Shown here piece after piece: positions 8,707 to 17,090 of a stretch of 45,277 bases of DNA. The number at the start of each line of letters is the position of its first letter. The stretch's first letter is position 1. The notes under the pieces are model-generated. The model ran no database searches. It was given only the letters and a program-made list of their open reading frames with translations, and was not told where the DNA came from. Source of the DNA: CAIKZJ01 sp964626015 (GTDB lineage: Bacteria > Bacteroidota > Ignavibacteria > Tepidaquicellales > Tepidaquicellaceae); the NCBI GenBank assembly GCA_964626015.1, contig CAZVCC010000024.1, positions 1 to 45,277 of the forward strand, written 5' to 3'. Position numbers and translations under genes: made by a program.

Positions 8707-9306
8707 TTGGAGCAAGATAGTTACATAACCCTATCACAACAAACAACAATTGAACTAAAAATTCAACGCTCAAAATTTATTGCTAATGCTTATCCTTTAA
8801 GTAACGCTGAAGAAAGTAATGATATCTTAAATCACACACGAAAAGAATATTTTGATGCCAGACACCATCCCTTTGCTTATGTCCTTTTCGAAAAAGACAA
8901 TTTCAGATACAACGATGATGGTGAACCCTCAGGTACATCGGGAAAACCTATCTATGATGCTATCAACAAGCATGGCTTTAAAAATGTCCTTGTAGTTGTT
9001 ACCAGATATTTCGGCGGGATAAAACTCGGAGTCGGAGGTCTGAAAAGAGCTTATTTCAGTGCGGCTGATGATTGTTTGAAAATTGCAGAAAGGAGAAATG
9101 TTATTTTGACGGATAGGAAGATTATTCAATTTAATTACAACTACATTAGTGCTGTTATGAAATTTATAGAAACGAATTTAATTACTATTGTTGAAAACAA
9201 ATCAACTGATGTGGTGATTCTTGTTTGCGATGTGAGATTAAGCTTGCTTGATAAATTCAATACCGAATTAATTGATATAACTAAAGGTACAATTTTAATA
9301 TATTAG
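8707..9306 (+). CDS. YigZ/IMPACT family protein
   Basis: A 199-residue member of the IMPACT family (YigZ in E. coli), cytosolic proteins of uncertain biochemical role that are related in eukaryotes to regulators of Gcn2. The core segment GEPSGTSGKPIYDAI followed by VTRYFGGIKLGVGGLKRAY is diagnostic. It has a TTG start, with an upstream purine stretch overlapping the preceding gap. It follows the methyltransferase by 17 bases and may share its transcript. Confidence 0.92.
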   Translation: MEQDSYITLSQQTTIELKIQRSKFIANAYPLSNAEESNDILNHTRKEYFDARHHPFAYVLFEKDNFRYNDDGEPSGTSGKPIYDAINKHGFKNVLVVVTRYFGGIKLGVGGLKRAYFSAADDCLKIAERRNVILTDRKIIQFNYNYISAVMKFIETNLITIVENKSTDVVILVCDVRLSLLDKFNTELIDITKGTILIY

Positions 9307-9343
9307 CTTTAATATCATTTTAAAATAAAACTTAATATTGAAA

Positions 9344-10471
9344 ATGGGACATAAACGTTACCATGTTAATTTTGTAATTATTTTAGTTATGATTTTTTCC
9401 CCGATTGGAAATCTTTTTTCACAGAATGATGATACCAATACGAAACTTAATCCTTGGGGTAGGTTTAAAATAATGTTGATAGCAACGGATAAGAACATTG
9501 GGATTGTTGACGGAGGTTCGAGGCTTGGATTAAGAGTCAGTAAAAAAGTTAAACCCGGTATTAGAATATTCGGAGGTATTGAGTTATCTGTGTTGCTCAA
9601 TTCGAATGATAAATTCCTTATTTCACCCGATAATGGGAGTTCAACAGGATTTCTTAATGTCAGTACTTCTGATCCGGGTAATGTATTTGGAATAAGGAAA
9701 GGATTTGTCGGTGCAGATTTCAATGAATACGGAATAGTTTCACTCGGAAAGCAAACGGGTGCATACTATGAAGTTGCTTCTATAACCGATATATCCGAGA
9801 ATAATAGCGGATATGCATCTTATGTTTATACCCCTGACGGTACAGACGGGGGAGCAACCGGAACTGGAAGAGCTTCTAATTCGGTCGTTTACAAAAATAC
9901 GCTTGGTAATTTTAATGTAGCGTTAGCAGCCCAGTTTAAATTATCTGAAGAAAAATTTAATAGTTTTATAAATAGTATAGGAGGTTCTGTTATTTATAAA
10001 TTACCATTAAACATGTATTTGGGTGCAGCTTTTAATAATGTATTTTTAGACCCGAATAAAGGTAATAGAATACGCGGACTGCACGGCAAACCGGTGTATG
10101 CAGCTGCATGTTTTAATTATTCGACAGATGATATTTTTTGTGGTGTGACATACGCATATCAGGAAAATGGAGATATAGCGACTTCACACGATTCAACGGT
10201 TGTTTATTCAGGTTACGGTATCGAAATTGCAGCTAAGTGGGTTCCTTTCAAAAAGTGGAGCATCTTAGGCGGTGTGAATTATAAACATCCTAATAATGTG
10301 GATGCTCTGATAAACAAGAACTTTTGCAGACTTGTTTATTTTTACGGATTGCAGTTTGAACCTCTTAAAGATTTACTTTTCTACTTAGAAGGAGCTGTGG
10401 ACAGGTCTGTAACTCCCGAAGGAGAAACTATGCCCGACAATCTTTCTTTCGGAGTTAAGTTAGATTTTTAA
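9344..10471 (+). CDS. predicted outer-membrane porin-like protein
   Basis: A 375-residue protein with a signal peptide (about residues 1-28, ending FSQ) and an alternating beta pattern throughout. It ends with a C-terminal Phe (LSFGVKLDF), the usual outer-membrane beta-barrel signature. Segments such as GFVGADFNEYGIVSLGKQTGAYY and YKNTLGNFNVALAAQFK resemble Gram-negative general porins. A TTG at 9338 would add two residues. It is convergent with the next gene, with a four-base gap. The barrel call is inferred; no substrate is suggested. Confidence 0.7.
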   Translation: MGHKRYHVNFVIILVMIFSPIGNLFSQNDDTNTKLNPWGRFKIMLIATDKNIGIVDGGSRLGLRVSKKVKPGIRIFGGIELSVLLNSNDKFLISPDNGSSTGFLNVSTSDPGNVFGIRKGFVGADFNEYGIVSLGKQTGAYYEVASITDISENNSGYASYVYTPDGTDGGATGTGRASNSVVYKNTLGNFNVALAAQFKLSEEKFNSFINSIGGSVIYKLPLNMYLGAAFNNVFLDPNKGNRIRGLHGKPVYAAACFNYSTDDIFCGVTYAYQENGDIATSHDSTVVYSGYGIEIAAKWVPFKKWSILGGVNYKHPNNVDALINKNFCRLVYFYGLQFEPLKDLLFYLEGAVDRSVTPEGETMPDNLSFGVKLDF

Positions 10472-10475
10472 CAGA

Positions 10476-11198
10476 TTATTTATACATCGTGTACAGTACT
10501 GACGGAGTAGTGACGCTTTTTATCTTTACGGGTACTCCTTTTTTAATTACAAATTCGCTTAATCCGAATTTTGTTCTGCCGCCCCAGTCATAAGTATAGC
10601 CCTGTCTTGTCCATGGGTAACCGTCAGGACCGTATTTGTTTATGATTTCATTATTAAACCACTGCATGTGTGCAGCACTTACATTTGCAGGAAATACAGT
10701 ATCACATTTGCAATCCCATATTTCAGGGTCCGGACAGGGTCTGAACATTGTGTTTGTATCCGCCCATACTTCAACAAACCTTGTTCTTGGTTTATCCGGC
10801 CACATACCAAGAAGTTGTTTCATTCGAAGTTCGGGATTGATTGTTTCCATAGCGAAATGACCCATCATGACTTTCACAACGGGGACAACGGTAACCCACA
10901 TATCGCTTGCAGTTGTAATTGTTGAATCAATCTTATCGTCAAAATAAGTTGTGCTCGTCCATGTTACACAAAGTACATTTGCCTGATCCCACTGTAGTTG
11001 TGTATTTGTGTTTATAATAGGCGTAAGGGTTGTGTCAATACCGCTTTTAGTAAGTGGTTTAGAAGCATCAGCGATTGCGTTACGAAATTGCTGTAGGAGA
11101 ATTTCGTTTGGGTCGGTAGAATTCGTTGCAATATCTGTGTTACAGCTAATGGAGATAAACGAAAGAAGTAACAAGAGCAGAACAATTAAATTTTTCAT
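10476..11198 (-). CDS. hypothetical lipoprotein
   Basis: A 240-residue protein of unknown function on the minus strand. The N-terminus is a Leu-rich signal with a lipobox, ISISC (Cys19), so it is probably anchored to a membrane. A Thr/Asn-rich linker follows, then a domain with a Cys cluster near residue 155 (PCPDPEIWDCKCD), which could form disulfides or bind metal. No family is recognised. It is convergent with the porin-like gene and divergent from the ribosomal block, so it stands alone. Confidence 0.75.
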   Translation of the reverse strand: MKNLIVLLLLLLSFISISCNTDIATNSTDPNEILLQQFRNAIADASKPLTKSGIDTTLTPIINTNTQLQWDQANVLCVTWTSTTYFDDKIDSTITTASDMWVTVVPVVKVMMGHFAMETINPELRMKQLLGMWPDKPRTRFVEVWADTNTMFRPCPDPEIWDCKCDTVFPANVSAAHMQWFNNEIINKYGPDGYPWTRQGYTYDWGGRTKFGLSEFVIKKGVPVKIKSVTTPSVLYTMYK

Positions 11199-11394
11199 AA
11201 TATGATAAACTTATATTTATGGGGATTATTCATTGCGAAAACTTAACAAACTATTTTATTATGAAAAATGGAAAAATTTGGTATAATCACTGATTTGGTA
11301 AGTATATGTTTTATTAAGAATTTTGGGGTTACACGTTTGAGTAGTAAAACCTTCGAAATTTTGCTGTTTTAAAGGTTTTTTCAGAGTACAAAGA

Positions 11395-11438
11395 GACCAA
11401 TCAAAGGCTAATTAGAGGCTAATTAGAGGCAAGTTATA
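11395..11438 (+). repeat. 11-bp-period tandem repeat
   Basis: Four units at exact 11-base spacing starting at 11395, 11406, 11417 and 11428. The middle two are identical (GGCTAATTAGA), the fourth is GGCAAGTTATA and the first is diverged. It lies 60-100 bases upstream of the rpsL promoter candidate. The same period and a GG-start, A-end unit form recur on the minus strand at 33806-33936. Confidence 0.8.
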
Positions 11439-11495
11439 AAGAAAAAGCAAAATTGCTGGATTTTTAAAAAGTGAGGGGGAGTATGTTAAATTGAG

Positions 11496-11524
11496 TTGAC
11501 TAAATGGAATAGAATTAGTATTTT
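11496..11524 (+). promoter_or_regulatory. candidate promoter of the rpsL operon
   Basis: TTG at 11496-11498, 20 bases, then TATTTT at 11519-11524. It can equally be read as TTGACT-N17-TATTTT. The TTG-N20-TA spacing equals that of other candidates in this window. The leader to the TTG start codon at 11566 would be about 35 bases. Confidence 0.45.
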
Positions 11525-11565
11525 AAAGGTTTCCAATTATTTTGTAATTTAAAAAATAGATTCGA

Positions 11566-11952
11566 TTGCCAACATTAAATCAATTAGTTCGCAAAGGACG
11601 TAAGGATAAGGTCTATAAGAGCAAGGCTCCTGCGATGGATGCATGTCCTCAGAAGAGGGGCGTATGCACTCGTGTGTACACGACCACTCCGAAGAAACCG
11701 AATTCTGCGCTCAGAAAAGTAGCCAGAGTAAGGTTGACGAACGGTATCGAAGTAACCGCTTACATACCGGGAGAGGGTCACAATCTACAGGAACACTCCA
11801 TAGTATTAATCCGTGGCGGAAGAGTAAAAGACCTTCCGGGCGTTAGGTATCACATCATACGTGGTGCAATAGATACCGCTGGCGTTGCCAACAGAAAGAA
11901 GTCAAGATCAAAATACGGCGCAAAGAGAGTAAAAGAAGCAGCCGCTAAATAA
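11566..11952 (+). CDS. rpsL: 30S ribosomal protein S12
   Basis: A 128-residue decoding-centre protein of the small subunit. The TTTPKKPNSALRKVARVRLT and GGRVKDLPGVRYHI segments are the universally conserved loops. The lysines whose substitution gives streptomycin resistance in other bacteria are present in wild-type form (PKKPNS and RVKDLPG). It starts with TTG, unusual for a highly expressed gene, but no ATG in frame would keep the conserved PTLNQLVRKGR N-terminus. It is first in the str-type operon, followed 27 bases later by rpsG. rpoB/rpoC are not upstream. Confidence 0.98.
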   Translation: MPTLNQLVRKGRKDKVYKSKAPAMDACPQKRGVCTRVYTTTPKKPNSALRKVARVRLTNGIEVTAYIPGEGHNLQEHSIVLIRGGRVKDLPGVRYHIIRGAIDTAGVANRKKSRSKYGAKRVKEAAAK

Positions 11953-11979
11953 ATTTTCTAACATAAAATATCTTTTTTA

Positions 11980-12447
11980 ATGAGAAGAAAAAGAGCAGAG
12001 AAGAGAATCAGAATTCCTGATTTTAAGTATAATGATATACTTGTCGGGAGATTCATAAATTCAATCATGCAGGACGGCAAAAAACTTGTCGCCCAAAAAA
12101 TATTGTATAAAGCTTTTGATATTATTGAGGAAAAAACGAAAGGAAATCCTCTGGAAGTATTCAATAAAGCAGTAAACAATGTAATGCCTTCAATCGAGGT
12201 TCGTTCACGCAGAGTCGGTGGTTCAAACTACCAGATTCCTACTGAAGTTAGACCCGACAGGAGGATTGCACTTGGAATAAAATGGTTATTAACGTATTCA
12301 AACGCAAGAAGCGAAAAGACGATGGCTCAAAGGCTTGCGAATGAATTAATGGCAGCCTCCGTTGGTGAAGGCAGTTCAGTGAAGAAGAAAGAAGATGTTC
12401 ACAGAATGGCAGAAGCTAACAAAGCGTTTGCGCATTTCAGATGGTAA
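11980..12447 (+). CDS. rpsG: 30S ribosomal protein S7
   Basis: A 155-residue protein that nucleates assembly of the 30S head and contacts the 3' major domain of 16S rRNA. The family core is clear: MRRKRAEKR, FINSIMQDGKKLVAQKI, and GGSNYQIPTEVRPDRRIALGIKWL. The length is typical. ATG start. It lies between rpsL and fusA as in the conserved str operon, where in E. coli S7 is also the autogenous repressor; no evidence on that is visible here. Confidence 0.98.
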   Translation: MRRKRAEKRIRIPDFKYNDILVGRFINSIMQDGKKLVAQKILYKAFDIIEEKTKGNPLEVFNKAVNNVMPSIEVRSRRVGGSNYQIPTEVRPDRRIALGIKWLLTYSNARSEKTMAQRLANELMAASVGEGSSVKKKEDVHRMAEANKAFAHFRW

Positions 12448-12480
12448 ATAATAAATTAGAAGGAGAGGGAAATTTAAAAG

Positions 12481-14571
12481 ATGCCTAGACAGGTACCTTT
12501 AGAAAGAACGAGAAACATTGGTATAATGGCGCACATTGACGCCGGAAAAACAACAACAACAGAAAGAATTTTGTATTATACCGGTAAGCTGCACCGCATG
12601 GGCGAAGTTCATGAGGGGGGAGCAACCATGGATTGGATGGAACAGGAAAAGGAAAGAGGTATTACAATAACATCAGCGGCAACAACATGCAGTTGGAAAA
12701 ATCACAGAATTAATATTATTGATACTCCCGGACACGTTGACTTTACAGCAGAGGTTGAGCGTTCTTTAAGAGTACTCGACGGTGCAGTTGCATTATTTTG
12801 TGCAGTAGGAGGTGTAGAGCCGCAGTCTGAGACTGTATGGCGTCAGGCCGATAAATACGGTGTACCGAGAATTGCTTTTGTGAACAAGATGGACAGAACA
12901 GGTGCGGATTTCTTTCATGCGATTAGTATGATGAAAGACAGACTTAAAGCAAATGCGGTTCCTATACTTTTGCCTGTAGGTCAGGGAGATATGTTTAAAG
13001 GAGTTATTGACCTTATTACAATGAAGGCGAGGATGTTCAACGAGGATACATTAGGTTCAACATTTGAAGATATAGAAATACCAGCTTCGATGACAACTCT
13101 TGCAAATGAATACAGACAGAAACTTCTTGAAGCAGTTTCAGATGTTGATGATACTTTGCTGGAGAAATTCCTTGAGGGAAAAGAGATTACTGAAGAAGAA
13201 ATTTTAAGAGTTTTAAGGGAAGCAACATTGCAGGTTAAGATTATTCCTGTACTTTGCGGTTCATCGTTTAAAAATAAAGGCATTCAAAATTTGCTTGATA
13301 TGATAATTGAGCTTTTACCAACTCCTTTAGATTTGAAAGAGATTACAGCTCACCATTATCATAAAGATGATCAGGTTATAAGACAGATATCAGATGACGA
13401 AAAGTTTTCTGCATTAGCATTTAAGATTATGACTGACCCATACGTCGGTAAGTTATGTTTCTTCAGAGTATATTCAGGAAAAGCCGAAGCAGGAAGTTAT
13501 ATTTATAACTCCGTTTCAGGCAAGAAAGAAAGACTCGGAAGAATTTTGCAGATGCATGCTAATCACAGAGAAGATATTAAAGAAGTATACACCGGTGATA
13601 TTGCAGCAGCAGTAGGTTTAAAACATACAAAGACGGGTGATACATTGTGTACAGAAGATGATCAGATAATACTCGAGAGAATGACATTTCCTGAGCCTGT
13701 CATTCAGATTGCAATTGAACCAAAAACTAAGGCAGATCAGGATAAGCTTGGAGAATCACTTTCAAAGTTATCTGATGAAGATCCAACATTCAGAGTAAGT
13801 TCTGATGAAGAAACAGGTCAGACGTTGATATCCGGGATGGGTGAACTTCATCTTGAAATAATTGTTGATAGATTAAAGAGAGAGTTTAAGGTAGATGCTA
13901 ACGTTGGCAAGCCACAGGTTGCATACAAAGAAACGATTAGAAAGAAAGTTACTCAGGAGCATAAGTTTGTAAGACAATCAGGCGGAAAAGGACAGTTTGG
14001 ACATGTTTGGATTGATTTAGAGCCTAATGAAAAAGGCAAAGGATTCATATTTGAGAATAAAATTGTTGGTGGTGTAATTCCGAAAGAATACATTCCTGCG
14101 GTTGAAAAGGGTATTGAAGAAGCATTAAAAAATGGTGTACTTGCGGGTTATCCTGTTGAAGATGTAAAGGCTACGTTGTTTGACGGTTCATATCACGATG
14201 TTGATTCATCGGAAATGGCGTTTAAGATAGCAGGTTCGATGGCTTTTAAAGAAGCAGCAAGAAAAGCAAATCCAGTATTGCTTGAACCAATAATGGATGT
14301 AGAAGTAGTAACACCTGATGATTATATGGGTTCGGTAATGGGTGATTTGAGTTCGAGAAGAGGCAGAATTGAAGGTCAGAGTCAGAGAAGCGATGCACAG
14401 GTTATACGAGCAATGGTTCCGTTATCCGAAATGTTCGGGTACGCAACAACACTTAGGTCAATGACGCAGGGAAGAGCAATATACACGATGCAATTCTCTC
14501 ATTATGATGAAGCCCCAAAATCTGTATCTGAAAAGATAATAGAGAATTACACGGGCGCAAGAAGGAAATAG
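12481..14571 (+). CDS. fusA: elongation factor G
   Basis: A 696-residue translocation GTPase. The GTP-binding motifs are complete: AHIDAGKTTTTERI (G1), RGITITSAATT (G2), DTPGHVDF (G3), NKMDRTGAD (G4). They are followed by domains II-V, including the conserved GMGELHLEI and the C-terminal EMFGYATTLRSMTQGRA. The ATG is preceded by AGAAGGAGAGGG, one of the few strong Shine-Dalgarno sequences in the window. Length and sequence match the canonical EF-G rather than a tetracycline-resistance or EF-G2 type. Confidence 0.98.
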   Translation: MPRQVPLERTRNIGIMAHIDAGKTTTTERILYYTGKLHRMGEVHEGGATMDWMEQEKERGITITSAATTCSWKNHRINIIDTPGHVDFTAEVERSLRVLDGAVALFCAVGGVEPQSETVWRQADKYGVPRIAFVNKMDRTGADFFHAISMMKDRLKANAVPILLPVGQGDMFKGVIDLITMKARMFNEDTLGSTFEDIEIPASMTTLANEYRQKLLEAVSDVDDTLLEKFLEGKEITEEEILRVLREATLQVKIIPVLCGSSFKNKGIQNLLDMIIELLPTPLDLKEITAHHYHKDDQVIRQISDDEKFSALAFKIMTDPYVGKLCFFRVYSGKAEAGSYIYNSVSGKKERLGRILQMHANHREDIKEVYTGDIAAAVGLKHTKTGDTLCTEDDQIILERMTFPEPVIQIAIEPKTKADQDKLGESLSKLSDEDPTFRVSSDEETGQTLISGMGELHLEIIVDRLKREFKVDANVGKPQVAYKETIRKKVTQEHKFVRQSGGKGQFGHVWIDLEPNEKGKGFIFENKIVGGVIPKEYIPAVEKGIEEALKNGVLAGYPVEDVKATLFDGSYHDVDSSEMAFKIAGSMAFKEAARKANPVLLEPIMDVEVVTPDDYMGSVMGDLSSRRGRIEGQSQRSDAQVIRAMVPLSEMFGYATTLRSMTQGRAIYTMQFSHYDEAPKSVSEKIIENYTGARRK

Positions 14572-14635
14572 TTCTTTAAACAATATTGGGTCAGTTCTTT
14601 AAAGGAAGAATAGAACTCGTCGATTAGACACGGGA

Positions 14636-14705
14636 AAAGCTCTATAAAACCCGAACACCACTCCGCGGATAGTGTTGGAGGGTTTCCGTCCGCAAGGACA
14701 AAGCT
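14636..14705 (+). ncRNA. candidate structured RNA/leader element before tRNA-Ile
   Basis: The spacer between fusA and tRNA-Ile can fold into nested helices. AAACCC (14647-14652) pairs with GGGTTT (14680-14685) around an inner AACAC/GTGTT stem (14654-14658 with 14672-14676). A separate GTCC-GCAA-GGAC hairpin with a GNRA tetraloop follows at 14688-14699. AGCT at 14638-14641 and 14702-14705 could close the whole. It could be a processing signal, an attenuator or an unannotated RNA. I recognise no known family. Confidence 0.3.
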
Positions 14706-14779
14706 GGGTCAGTAGCTCAGTTGGTTAGAGCGCGTGCCTTATAAGCACGAGGTGGGAGGTTCAATTCCTCCCTGACCCA
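14706..14779 (+). tRNA. tRNA-Ile (anticodon UAU)
   Basis: A 74-base cloverleaf. Acceptor GGGTCAG pairs with CTGACCC, D-stem GCTC/GAGC, anticodon stem CGTGC/GCACG with loop CTTATAA, and T-stem GGAGG/CCTCC with loop TTCAATT. The discriminator is A, and CCA is not encoded. Loop positions 34-36 read TAT, so it decodes AUA. Most bacteria read AUA with a CAU-anticodon tRNA carrying lysidine, so a UAU tRNA is uncommon. It sits 64 bases before tuf, a common place for tRNAs. Confidence 0.93.
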
Positions 14780-14843
14780 CAAGTATTTATAAAAATTTTT
14801 ATTAACTAACTTTAAATAACTTCTATATAGGAGATTAAGAGAA

Positions 14844-16052
14844 ATGGCAAAAGAAACATATGACGTGTCGAAACCACACGTTAATATCGGAACCATCGGG
14901 CACGTTGACCACGGAAAAACCACGTTAACCGCTGCCATCACAATGTGCTTAGCAAGAAAAGGCTCAGCAAAAGTAAGAAAATTTGATGATATTGATAAGG
15001 CACCTGAAGAAAAGGCAAGAGGTATTACGATTGCAACTGCTCACGTTGAATATCAAACTGAAAAAAGACACTATGCACACGTAGACTGTCCAGGACATGC
15101 GGACTACGTTAAAAACATGATTACCGGTGCTGCACAGATGGACGGCGCCATTCTCGTAGTAGCAGCAACAGACGGTCCTATGCCGCAAACAAGAGAGCAC
15201 ATCCTTCTTGCACGTCAGGTTGGTGTACCAGCGATGGTAGTGTTCTTAAACAAAGTTGACGCCGCAGATCCTGAATTACTTGAACTCGTTGAAATGGAAA
15301 TCAGAGAATTATTATCAAAATATGATTTCCCCGGTGACGATATTCCTATCATCAGAGGTTCAGCATTAAAAGCTATGGAGGCCGGTCTTGATGAATCTAT
15401 CGGTATAGACGATCCGAGATTCCAGTGTATCTGGGATTTAATGGATGCAGTTGACTCATACATTCCGGAGCCGCCTAGAGAAAATGACAAACCGTTCTTA
15501 ATGTCGGTTGAAGACGTATTCTCAATCACAGGCCGCGGAACAGTAGCAACGGGCAGAGTTGAAAGAGGCAGAGTAAAAGTAGGTGATGAAGTTGAATTGG
15601 TAGGACTTGGTGCACACAAAAAGACAGTTGTGACTGGTGCTGAAATGTTCAACAAAATCTTAACTGAAGCAGTAGCAGGATATAACTGCGGACTTCTTTT
15701 AAGAGGTGTTGATAAGAAAGAAATTGAAAGAGGAATGGTACTTGCAAAAACAGGTTCTGTAACTCCTCACACAGAATTCGAAGCACAGGTTTACGTATTG
15801 TCGAAAGAAGAAGGCGGAAGACATACACCGTTTTCAAACAACTACAGACCTCAGTTTTATTTCAGAACAACTGACGTAACAGGTGTTGTAACATTACCAG
15901 AAGGTGTACAGATGGTTATGCCGGGTGATAACCTTGACGGATTGAAAGTAGTTTTGATTGCACCAATAGCGATGGAAGATAAATTAAGATTCGCTATCAG
16001 AGAAGGCGGCAGAACGGTAGGTTCGGGCGTTGTTACAAAGATAATCAAATAA
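14844..16052 (+). CDS. tuf: elongation factor Tu
   Basis: A 402-residue GTPase that delivers aminoacyl-tRNA to the ribosome. Motifs: GHVDHGKTTLTAAI (G1), RGITIATAHVEY (G2), DCPGHADYVKNM (G3 with the catalytic His), NKVDAADPELLELVEMEIRE region (G4), and the C-terminal GGRTVGSGVVTKI. An AGGAG motif about 13 bases upstream supports the ATG. A hairpin without a U-run separates it from rpsJ, so readthrough into the S10 genes is likely. The length is slightly longer than E. coli EF-Tu, as in many Bacteroidota. Confidence 0.98.
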   Translation: MAKETYDVSKPHVNIGTIGHVDHGKTTLTAAITMCLARKGSAKVRKFDDIDKAPEEKARGITIATAHVEYQTEKRHYAHVDCPGHADYVKNMITGAAQMDGAILVVAATDGPMPQTREHILLARQVGVPAMVVFLNKVDAADPELLELVEMEIRELLSKYDFPGDDIPIIRGSALKAMEAGLDESIGIDDPRFQCIWDLMDAVDSYIPEPPRENDKPFLMSVEDVFSITGRGTVATGRVERGRVKVGDEVELVGLGAHKKTVVTGAEMFNKILTEAVAGYNCGLLLRGVDKKEIERGMVLAKTGSVTPHTEFEAQVYVLSKEEGGRHTPFSNNYRPQFYFRTTDVTGVVTLPEGVQMVMPGDNLDGLKVVLIAPIAMEDKLRFAIREGGRTVGSGVVTKIIK

Positions 16053-16070
16053 AAATATTTTATTTCATAC

Positions 16071-16095
16071 GAAAGAGCGGACGCACCGCTCTTTC
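16071..16095 (+). promoter_or_regulatory. hairpin between tuf and rpsJ
   Basis: A perfect 10-bp stem (GAAAGAGCGG / CCGCTCTTTC) with a five-base loop, 18 bases after the tuf stop. It is not followed by a T-run, so it is a weak terminator at best. It may act as an mRNA-stability or processing element, or as a partial attenuator that adjusts S10-gene expression relative to tuf. Confidence 0.6.
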
Positions 16096-16122
16096 AATGT
16101 AAAAATACAAAACCATAAAAAA

Positions 16123-16431
16123 TTGGCAACACAAAAAATCAGGATTAAATTAAAATCTTACGACCACAACCTGCTGGACAAGTGGACGGAAAGAATAATA
16201 AAGACAATCAAGCAGACTGGTGCTATAGTAAGCGGACCAATACCTTTACCGGTAAAGAAGAACGTTTACACAGTACTCAGATCGCCTCATGTACATAAAA
16301 AATCACGTGAACAGTTTGAGACACGTTCACACAAGAGATTGATTGACATATTAAATTCTTCCAACAAGACTGTTGATGCATTGACCAAGCTGGATCCTCC
16401 GGGTGGTGTTGATATTGAAATAAAGGTGTAA
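16123..16431 (+). CDS. rpsJ: 30S ribosomal protein S10
   Basis: A 102-residue 30S head protein that also binds NusB in antitermination. Family segments seen: IRIKLKSYDHNLLD, SGPIPLPVKKNVYTVLRSPHVHKKSREQFE, and the C-terminal LDPPGGVDIEIKV. TTG start, like rpsL; the conserved N-terminus starts right there. It is the first gene of the S10-type block, 71 bases after tuf. Confidence 0.98.
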   Translation: MATQKIRIKLKSYDHNLLDKWTERIIKTIKQTGAIVSGPIPLPVKKNVYTVLRSPHVHKKSREQFETRSHKRLIDILNSSNKTVDALTKLDPPGGVDIEIKV

Positions 16432-16464
16432 GAGTAAGATTTATTAAATAAAACTTAAACGGAA

Positions 16465-17088
16465 ATGTTAGGTATATTAGGAAAAAAAATCGGGATGACA
16501 ACATTCTTTGAGGAGACCGGTAATGCAGTTCCCTGCACGGTAATTGAAGCTGGTCCTTGCGTTGTGACACAGATAAAGACGAAAGAGAAAGATGGATATG
16601 AAGCGGTAAAAGTAGGATTTCAGACAAAGAAAGAGAAGAATGTAAGCAAACCTCAGAGAAAAGGTTATCAGGATTTAAAAATAGCACCTCCTCGCTACGT
16701 TAAAGAGTTAAGGGATTATCCCATAACAGACTTAAAGGTTGGCGATGAGATAAAAGTAGATGTAGTATTTAAAATCGGCGATAAGGTAAAAGTCACAGGA
16801 ACCTCAAAAGGCAAGGGATTTCAGGGTGTCATGAAAAGACACGGCTTTGGCGGCGGTGTTAGAACACACGGACAAAGTGACAGACAAAGAGCGCCCGGAT
16901 CAATCGGTGCATCATCGTATCCTTCCAGAGTATGGAGAGGACAGAGGATGGCTGGAAGAATGGGCGGAGATCAGGTAACAGTCCGAAATCTTAAAGTCGT
17001 AAAGATAATTCCAGATTCAAACCTTATATTAATTAAAGGCGCTGTACCGGGAGCAAATTCCGGATTAGTTGAAATTTATAAAAATTAA
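16465..17088 (+). CDS. rplC: 50S ribosomal protein L3
   Basis: A 207-residue protein near the peptidyl-transferase centre. Recognised from LGILGKKIGMTTFFEETG at the N-terminus, the SKGKGFQGVMKRHGFGGG loop and the PGSIGASSYPSRVWRGQRM segment, which reaches toward the catalytic centre. The length is normal. rplD begins three bases after the stop, so translation is probably coupled. Confidence 0.98.
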   Translation: MLGILGKKIGMTTFFEETGNAVPCTVIEAGPCVVTQIKTKEKDGYEAVKVGFQTKKEKNVSKPQRKGYQDLKIAPPRYVKELRDYPITDLKVGDEIKVDVVFKIGDKVKVTGTSKGKGFQGVMKRHGFGGGVRTHGQSDRQRAPGSIGASSYPSRVWRGQRMAGRMGGDQVTVRNLKVVKIIPDSNLILIKGAVPGANSGLVEIYKN

Positions 17089-17090
17089 CG

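Larger units (their letters stand above)
11199..11565. other. divergent intergenic region with 11-bp repeats and str promoter
   Basis: A 367-base AT-rich spacer between the divergent lipoprotein and rpsL. It holds a short array of 11-bp units (11395-11438) and a promoter candidate close to rpsL. A homopurine stretch (GTGAGGGGGAG) lies at 11471-11481. No open frame or RNA gene is evident in the rest. Confidence 0.6.

Noticed and set aside
14588..14660. second, degenerate tRNA starting with GGGTCAGT
   Set aside because: Only the first eight bases match the downstream tRNA; no D, anticodon or T arm can be drawn.
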